Shown in pieces: positions 16,656-21,104 of a DNA stretch of 21,104 bases. The translations under genes were made by a program, and so were the position numbers. Origin of the DNA: ZC4RG17 sp036380875 (GTDB lineage Bacteria > Actinomycetota > Acidimicrobiia > Spongiisociales > ZC4RG35); NCBI GenBank assembly GCA_036380875.1, contig DASVDX010000004.1, forward strand, positions 1 to 21,104. The letters are read 5' to 3'. The notes under the pieces are model-generated. The model saw only the letters and a list, made by a program, of their open reading frames with translations. It had not been told where the DNA came from and searched no databases. Within the stretch, counting starts at the first letter, position 1. Every line of letters starts with the position of its first letter.

Positions 16656-17441
16656 ATGCCAAGCGAGTCGCAATCGAGCGAGCCGAAGGGTGTCCGCGGG
16701 CGGCTGTGGCTGGCGGGCGTGGTAGTGATCGCCGTAGTGGCACTGGTGGCCTTTCTCTCGGGACGGGAAGAACCCTCCTCCACGACGCTGGCGGGTGCGG
16801 CGATGACCACCTCCACCAGTTCATCTGATACGACCGCTCCGAGCACGACATCGCCGACGACCGCACCGGCGACGTCGGATCCTCAGGTAGCCACGACTGG
16901 ACCCGTGGAGGCGACGGCCACCACTGCACCGTCTCAGCCGGGTGACTCGTCTGCCACCTCGGTGCCCGACACCACCACGACGACCCTTCCCCAGAGCTCC
17001 GATCCCGATGCTGGCCGAGACGAGAACACGCCCGTTCCCATGGGGGAGGCGATCGTTCTCGGCACCTGGCGTATCGGTGTTTCCGATGCTCTGCTCGACG
17101 CCACAGACTTCGTCCTCGACTACGTCGACTTCAACGAGCCACCCGACGAAGGAAGCCAATACGTGGTCGTCGAACTGAGCGGCGTGTTCCTCGGTGATCC
17201 GTTCGGACAGCCAGTGTTCGACTGGGCTCTCGTCGGGCCGGACTTCGAGCACATACCCGCGGGGCTGGAATGTGGGGTCGTCCCCGACAGCATCTACGAC
17301 GTGGGTGACGTTCCCACCGGAGCCCAGTTCTCGGCCAACGTGTGCTTCGAGGTTCCGAGCGACCAGGTGAGCGATGACCTCCTGCTCACACTCGGGTTGC
17401 CGGATGCCGAGGGCCGGCAGCGCTACTTCGCCCTCCGCTGA
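16656..17441 (+). CDS. membrane-anchored Ser/Thr-rich protein with DUF4352-like domain
   Basis: A 261-residue protein counted from the ATG at 16656. It has a short polar N-terminus, one membrane helix (about 17-35, LWLAGVVVIAVVALVAFLSG), a long Ser/Thr/Pro-rich stretch (41-118, many TTAP/TTTT runs, probably O-glycosylated or an extended wall spacer), and an extracellular beta-rich domain (about 130-261). That domain contains GEAIVLGTWRIGVSDA and SQYVVVELSGVF, the layout of DUF4352-type Ig-like domains. C206 and C230 could form a disulfide. An in-frame TTG at 16644 is an alternative start, with GGCGG upstream. A TACTTT hexamer at 16640-16645 may be the -10. Function is unknown; it is divergent from the glycan operon. 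Confidence 0.75.
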   Translation: MPSESQSSEPKGVRGRLWLAGVVVIAVVALVAFLSGREEPSSTTLAGAAMTTSTSSSDTTAPSTTSPTTAPATSDPQVATTGPVEATATTAPSQPGDSSATSVPDTTTTTLPQSSDPDAGRDENTPVPMGEAIVLGTWRIGVSDALLDATDFVLDYVDFNEPPDEGSQYVVVELSGVFLGDPFGQPVFDWALVGPDFEHIPAGLECGVVPDSIYDVGDVPTGAQFSANVCFEVPSDQVSDDLLLTLGLPDAEGRQRYFALR

Positions 17442-17464
17442 AGTCGGAGATTTCTTTTCGATTC

Positions 17465-17482
17465 TCGCGCGCCTCGGCGCGA
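17465..17482. other. short GC hairpin between two plus-strand genes
   Basis: TCGCGC (17465-17470) and GCGCGA (17477-17482) form a perfect 6-bp stem with a 6-base loop, 24 bases after the stop of the preceding gene. No T-run follows it, so it is not a classical intrinsic terminator; it may reduce read-through or be incidental. Confidence 0.3.
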
Positions 17483-17513
17483 TCCAGGCTACTGTCCCGG
17501 CTGCTGGCGGAGT

Positions 17514-17518
17514 GGAGG
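17514..17518 (+). promoter_or_regulatory. ribosome binding site of the GH26-like gene
   Basis: GGAGG lies 6 bases before the ATG at 17525 and fixes this start, which also opens a clean signal peptide. Confidence 0.7.
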
Positions 17519-17524
17519 TAGCCG

Positions 17525-19720
17525 ATGCGCCGTGGGGGCTATCTGATTGTCGCGGGGCTCTTACTGGGCATGCTGGCCCCGGCGGCGACTGCCCAGGAGG
17601 CCCAGCAGATCGAATTCGGTGCCCATTCGGGTGGCACCAACGACGGCCGCATCACCACCGACCAGGCCCTGGAGAGCCGTATCGGGCGCCGGTTGGACTT
17701 CGTCCGGGTTTTCGAGGTGTGGGATTCCCCGTTCCCGACGGCGTACCACAACTATCTCATCGACCGGGGCCAGAAGATGCTCCTCTCGGTCCGCGCCAAA
17801 CGTCTCAACGGCAGCTACGTCCGATGGCGAGACATCGCCGACGCCCAGTCCGGTTCGGCCATCTACAACCAGATGGTGACCTGGATCGAAAGGGTCAGGA
17901 ACATCGGCCAGCCGGTTTGGTTCACTTTCAATCACGAGCCTGAGGTCGTCGAGAACATCAACAACGGCACCGCACAGGACTTCATCGACGCCTGGCGCCG
18001 GGTGATCTCAGAGTTCCGGGCCCGCGGGGTGGACAACGTGGAGTTCGTTTGGATCATGACCGACTGGAGCTTCCACGTTCCGCCGTCCGACCGGCGGCAT
18101 GCCAACCACTGGTATCCCGGCGACGACGTCGTCGACCACATCGCCGCCGACGCCTACAACTGGTCGAACTGTCGTCCGGGAATCAATCTGGCCTGGCAGA
18201 GCCTCGAGCAGATCATTCGCCCGCTCCGCGACTTCGGTGCCCAGCATCCCGACAAGGGTCTGATGCTCGCCGAGTGGGCCTCGACCACCCAGAAAGGCGA
18301 CAAGGCCGCCTGGATAACCGAGGCCACCCAGCTCTTCAAGCAGCCCGGCTGGGAGCAGTTCATCGCCGTCTCGTACTGGTCGCGGATGCATCCGAGCTAC
18401 CCCGACTGCTTCTTCCCGCTCAACTCGTCTTCGGAGGTGATGGATGCATTCGCTGCCATGGCCTCCGACCCGTTCTACGGCGGGGGCGGCGGTGGACAGG
18501 AGCCGCCGCCACCGCCTCCGCCCCCTCCTTCGAATCTCGTGTTCGCCGACTCGGTCGACGCCGGTGGAGCCGCGGCTCCCCGGTGGGTGTCGGCCGTGTG
18601 GACGCCGTCCGTGTCGGGCCCATACCTGCTGACACTCGACTGGACGAACGCGGCGGCGAACCTGCGGTTCGACATTCGCCTGGCGTCGAACGACGCCTGG
18701 GTAGGGGCGAACACATCGACTGCCAGGCCCAAGACGATCCAGGCGAACCTCACCGCCGGCACCGCCTACCGGATAGCGGTGTGGTCCATGGCCGGGTCGA
18801 CGCCGTTCACTGTCACCGCCCAGCCACCCGGTGGCGGTGGCGGCAGCAATGAGCCGCCCTCGGTTTCGATCACCGCTCCGCCTGACGGCGGCGAAGTCGA
18901 GGGCACTGTGGACATCACCGCCGACGCGACCGACGACGTCGCCGTCACCCAGGTGGTGTTCCGGGTCGGCACGACAACGGTGGGGACGGACCAGAACGGG
19001 TCGGACGGCTGGTCGGTGTCCTGGGACACCACGACAGTTCCCAACGGAACCCACACGATCACGGCTGTCGCTTCCGACGGCAACAACCAAACGGCATCCG
19101 ACTCGGTCGTCGTGACCGTCGACAATCCAGTAGACGAGCCACCGTCGGTGACGATCACATCACCGACACAGGGCGCCTCCGTTTCAGGAATGGTCGACAT
19201 CACAGCCGACGCCTCGGATGACGTGGAGGTGGGTCGGGTGACGTTCCGCCTCGGCAACACCGAGTTGGGCACCGACGATGACGGCTCGGACGGCTGGTCC
19301 ATCAGTTGGGACACCACCACCGTTGCGAACGGAAGCCACACCATCACCGCCGTCGCTGCCGACAACAACAACCAGACCGCGTCCCATCAGGTCACCGTGA
19401 CGGTCTCCAACGCCGAAACAGCGGAGCCGGTGTTCACGGGGACCGTGAATTCGGCGGGGACGACGTCGCCTCGGTGGGTGTCGAAGGTGTGGACGCCGTC
19501 CGTGTCGGGCCCGCATGTGTTGACGTTGGATTGGTCGACCGCGGCGAACCTGAGGTTCGACATTCGGTTGGCATCGAACAACGCGTGGGTGGGGGCGAAC
19601 ACATCGACGGCTCAACCCAAGACGATCCAGGCGAACCTCACTGCCGGCACCGCCTACCAGATCGCGGTGTGGTCTATGAGCGGCGCGGCGGAGTTCGAAG
19701 TCTCCGTCACGCAACCGTAA
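17525..19720 (+). CDS. secreted GH26-like glycoside hydrolase with PPC-like and Ig-like modules
   Basis: A 731-residue protein. Residues 1-23 are a signal peptide (basic start, LIVAGLLLGMLAP, cleavage after ATA). Residues about 29-316 form a clan GH-A TIM-barrel-like domain close to GH26 in pattern. The proposed acid/base is E138 in WFTFNHEPE (the HE pair is typical of GH26) and the proposed nucleophile is E250 in LMLAEWAS. A Gly/Pro linker (319-336) follows, then a PPC-like module (337-433), two Ig-like modules (443-533 and 537-628), and a second PPC-like module (635-730). GH26 enzymes cut beta-mannan or related beta-glycans, but the substrate here cannot be told. No anchor is visible, so it is probably secreted or wall-bound through its modules. 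It has a strong GGAGG ribosome site and is followed by a related SLH-anchored protein. Confidence 0.8.
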   Translation: MRRGGYLIVAGLLLGMLAPAATAQEAQQIEFGAHSGGTNDGRITTDQALESRIGRRLDFVRVFEVWDSPFPTAYHNYLIDRGQKMLLSVRAKRLNGSYVRWRDIADAQSGSAIYNQMVTWIERVRNIGQPVWFTFNHEPEVVENINNGTAQDFIDAWRRVISEFRARGVDNVEFVWIMTDWSFHVPPSDRRHANHWYPGDDVVDHIAADAYNWSNCRPGINLAWQSLEQIIRPLRDFGAQHPDKGLMLAEWASTTQKGDKAAWITEATQLFKQPGWEQFIAVSYWSRMHPSYPDCFFPLNSSSEVMDAFAAMASDPFYGGGGGGQEPPPPPPPPPSNLVFADSVDAGGAAAPRWVSAVWTPSVSGPYLLTLDWTNAAANLRFDIRLASNDAWVGANTSTARPKTIQANLTAGTAYRIAVWSMAGSTPFTVTAQPPGGGGGSNEPPSVSITAPPDGGEVEGTVDITADATDDVAVTQVVFRVGTTTVGTDQNGSDGWSVSWDTTTVPNGTHTITAVASDGNNQTASDSVVVTVDNPVDEPPSVTITSPTQGASVSGMVDITADASDDVEVGRVTFRLGNTELGTDDDGSDGWSISWDTTTVANGSHTITAVAADNNNQTASHQVTVTVSNAETAEPVFTGTVNSAGTTSPRWVSKVWTPSVSGPHVLTLDWSTAANLRFDIRLASNNAWVGANTSTAQPKTIQANLTAGTAYQIAVWSMSGAAEFEVSVTQP
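18533..18823 (+). repeat. PPC-like module, copy A
   Basis: Encodes residues 337-433 of the GH26-like protein. It is a direct repeat of copy C at 19427-19714, with long near-identical nucleotide stretches, for example around VWTPSVSGP and PKTIQANLTAGTAY. It is in inverted orientation to copy B at 11850-12137. Confidence 0.85.
18851..19408 (+). repeat. tandem pair of Ig-like modules
   Basis: Two ~92-residue modules of the same type as in the secreted phosphodiesterase, each with PPSVxIT, a DITADA(T/S)DDV strand, a GSDGWSxSWDTTTV core and THTITAVA or SHTITAVA. They sit between the two PPC-like modules, giving the order PPC-Ig-Ig-PPC. Confidence 0.85.
19427..19714 (+). repeat. PPC-like module, copy C
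   Basis: Encodes residues 635-730, at the C-terminus of the GH26-like protein. It is one residue shorter than copy A in the TLDW(S/T)NAAANL region (STAANL), showing that the copies have begun to diverge. Confidence 0.85.
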
Positions 19721-19809
19721 ACGCTTCTCGCGCGGGCCAAACAGATCAAGCAAAGCGAACGGCCGGCCGATATCCTGACGCAGTTGCCTGCCCCCAATCC
19801 GGAGATTCC

Positions 19810-21104
19810 GTGACAGTGGCCTCCCCCATTGCCGGAAGCCGAGCCGAGCGGCCCCTCCTCTCGGCGATATTCATCGCCTTGCTGTGCGTCATCACGGCCC
19901 TCAGTTCGGTGCCTGCTGCCGGCGCCCCGGCCCCTGACCGGTTCGTCGACGACGAAGACTCGATCCATGAAGGGGCGATCGATGCCATCGCCGCGATCGG
20001 CATAACAACCGGCTGCAACCCTCCTGCCAACGATCGGTACTGCCCTGATCGGCCTCTCACGAGGGCCGAGATGGCGTCGATGATCGTCCGGGCGTCCGAG
20101 TTCGAGGTGCCGTCGACCCGCCAGTTCGTCGATGTGAACGGGAGCGTTCATCGGGACGACATAGAGGCGCTGGCGGCGGGGGGTGTGACGAAGGGCTGCA
20201 ATCCCCCGAGGAACGACAGGTTCTGTCCCAACGCACTGGTCACTCGGGCCCAGATGGCGACCTTCCTCGCCCGCTTCTTCGGATTGGAGGATCCCGCTTC
20301 CGGCACCCGCTTCACCGATACGGCCGGCAACGTACATGAGAGCGACATCGACGCCATCGCCGCTCGTGGGATCACTCGGGGGTGCAACCCTCCTGCCAAC
20401 GACCGGTTCTGCCCGGATCGCCCGGTGACCAGAGGAGAGGTGGCTAGTTTCCTGGCGCGTGCCCTCGACCTCGAGGTCCACGACGACGGCCCCGGCCCGG
20501 GCAACCCTCCAGGGGAGACCGAGGATGGATCCGACGGAGGCGGCGGATCCGGTGGTGGGTCCGGCGGGGGATCCGGCGGAGGCTCGGGCGGCGGAACCCC
20601 GCCACCTCCTCCACCCGGATGGCACCCCGCCTACCCCGGCCAGCCACCGCCCGGAACGGTCCTCTGGGGTGCTGCCGTCGGCGAGAACTCCGATCCGGCT
20701 TCCCGCCACGAGATCCCGACAGGCGAGCCCCTCTCTGTTCGGCGAACCTTCTATCAGTGGAGTCACCGGACCGGCTACATGATCCAGACGGCCGCGGAGG
20801 ACCTCAGCCGCGGTCGCCTTCCCTGGGTGTCGATCAAGACTCCCGGATGGCAGCAGATGGCGTCGGGTGCTCACGATGCCGACATCGACGCCATGCTGAG
20901 GGCTCTGGACCGGTTGAACGGACCCGTGTGGCTGACGATCCACCACGAACCGGAGGGTGGGGGAGGGGTCAATTCACCCGACGATCCCGCCGGACCCGCC
21001 GGGCACCTGGCGATGAACCGCCGGGTGAGACAGCGCATGGAGGCTCTCGGGGTCGACAACATCGCCCTCGCCCCGATCTTGATGGATTGGACGTGGGATC
21101 CAGC
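19810..21104 (+). CDS. SLH-domain surface protein with GH26-like domain (runs off the window)
   Basis: 431 complete codons are visible and the frame is still open at the right edge. The start is GTG at 19810 with GGAG 5 bases upstream; a second GTG two codons later is possible. Residues 1-39 form a signal peptide (LLSAIFIALLCVITAL, cleavage near AAGA). Three S-layer-homology repeats follow (about 44-99, 105-159, 167-222), then a Gly/Ser-rich linker (239-262), a Pro run (264-269), and from about 284 a barrel domain. That domain resembles the neighbouring GH26-like protein, with GPVWLTIHHEPE (E380 as proposed acid/base) and LGVDNIALAPILMDWTWD. SLH repeats bind secondary wall polymers, so this enzyme is probably displayed on the cell surface. 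The expected nucleophile lies beyond the window. Confidence 0.82.
   Translation, partial: MTVASPIAGSRAERPLLSAIFIALLCVITALSSVPAAGAPAPDRFVDDEDSIHEGAIDAIAAIGITTGCNPPANDRYCPDRPLTRAEMASMIVRASEFEVPSTRQFVDVNGSVHRDDIEALAAGGVTKGCNPPRNDRFCPNALVTRAQMATFLARFFGLEDPASGTRFTDTAGNVHESDIDAIAARGITRGCNPPANDRFCPDRPVTRGEVASFLARALDLEVHDDGPGPGNPPGETEDGSDGGGGSGGGSGGGSGGGSGGGTPPPPPPGWHPAYPGQPPPGTVLWGAAVGENSDPASRHEIPTGEPLSVRRTFYQWSHRTGYMIQTAAEDLSRGRLPWVSIKTPGWQQMASGAHDADIDAMLRALDRLNGPVWLTIHHEPEGGGGVNSPDDPAGPAGHLAMNRRVRQRMEALGVDNIALAPILMDWTWDP
19939..20475 (+). repeat. three SLH repeats with conserved cysteine pairs
   Basis: Each ~55-residue repeat has the pattern FxD...H..DI.A.A..GIT.GCNPP.NDR(F/Y)CP...(V/L)TR.(E/Q)(M/V)A. 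Cysteines are paired at C69/C78, C130/C139 and C192/C201 with an identical 8-residue gap, suggesting one small disulfide loop per repeat outside the cell. Confidence 0.85.

Noticed and set aside
18851..19408. CRISPR-like or satellite repeat array
   Set aside because: The repeats are in-frame ~280-base protein modules with diverged sequence, not short repeats with spacers.
19761..19770. CGGCCGGCCG-type palindrome and TATCCT hexamer before the SLH gene as a promoter
   Set aside because: No -35 is visible at a suitable distance, and short GC palindromes are expected by chance at this base composition.

Overview
The window is GC-rich, with strong G/C preference at third codon positions, frequent GTG/TTG starts and possible leaderless genes. 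It carries S-layer-homology (SLH) repeats of the 'GCNPPANDRFCPD...TR' type. Together these suggest a high-GC actinobacterium, most likely the class Acidimicrobiia or a relative; this is inference from style, as no marker gene is present. No rRNA, tRNA, CRISPR array or intact insertion sequence was seen. The longest stretch without a confident gene is under 150 bases.

Layout. (1) 1-1239: a possible 30-residue membrane peptide on the minus strand, divergent from an M24 metallopeptidase gene. (2) 16520 down to 1248: nine minus-strand genes packed as one apparent operon, most joined by 4-base ATGA/GTGA stop-start overlaps. In transcription order they are a DPM-like GT2 glycosyltransferase, a second GT2, a very large secreted multidomain protein (two beta-propeller-like regions, Ig-like modules, a phosphodiesterase and a ThuA-like domain), a polytopic GT-C-like membrane protein, a membrane protein fused to a dead IS481-type integrase, a sulfotransferase, a third GT2, a Wzx/MATE-fold flippase, a second sulfotransferase of another subfamily, and an APH-like kinase (ten genes if the large secreted protein is counted). 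A sigma70-like promoter (TTGGAA-17-TACATT) sits just upstream. (3) 16656 to the right edge: three plus-strand genes for a membrane-anchored Ser/Thr-rich protein with a DUF4352-like domain, a secreted GH26-like glycosidase with PPC-like and Ig-like modules, and an SLH-anchored protein with a related GH26-like domain that runs off the window.

How it fits together. The minus-strand cluster looks like a locus that builds, sulfates and exports a cell-surface glycan: nucleotide-sugar-dependent GT2s, a polyprenyl-linked flippase, a GT-C-like protein and two PAPS-dependent sulfotransferases. The divergent genes encode wall-associated or secreted glycan-active proteins. The large secreted protein in the operon and the GH26-like protein across the promoter share a PPC-like module and Ig-like modules that are alike even at the DNA level, tying the two transcription units together.

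The most unusual item is the 413-residue protein at 6546-7787. Its N-terminal half has about four membrane segments and its C-terminal half is recognisably the DDE core plus C-terminal domain of an IS481-type transposase, but all three catalytic acidic positions appear replaced. It is translationally coupled on both sides inside the glycan operon, which points to a domesticated transposase domain used for a non-recombination job.
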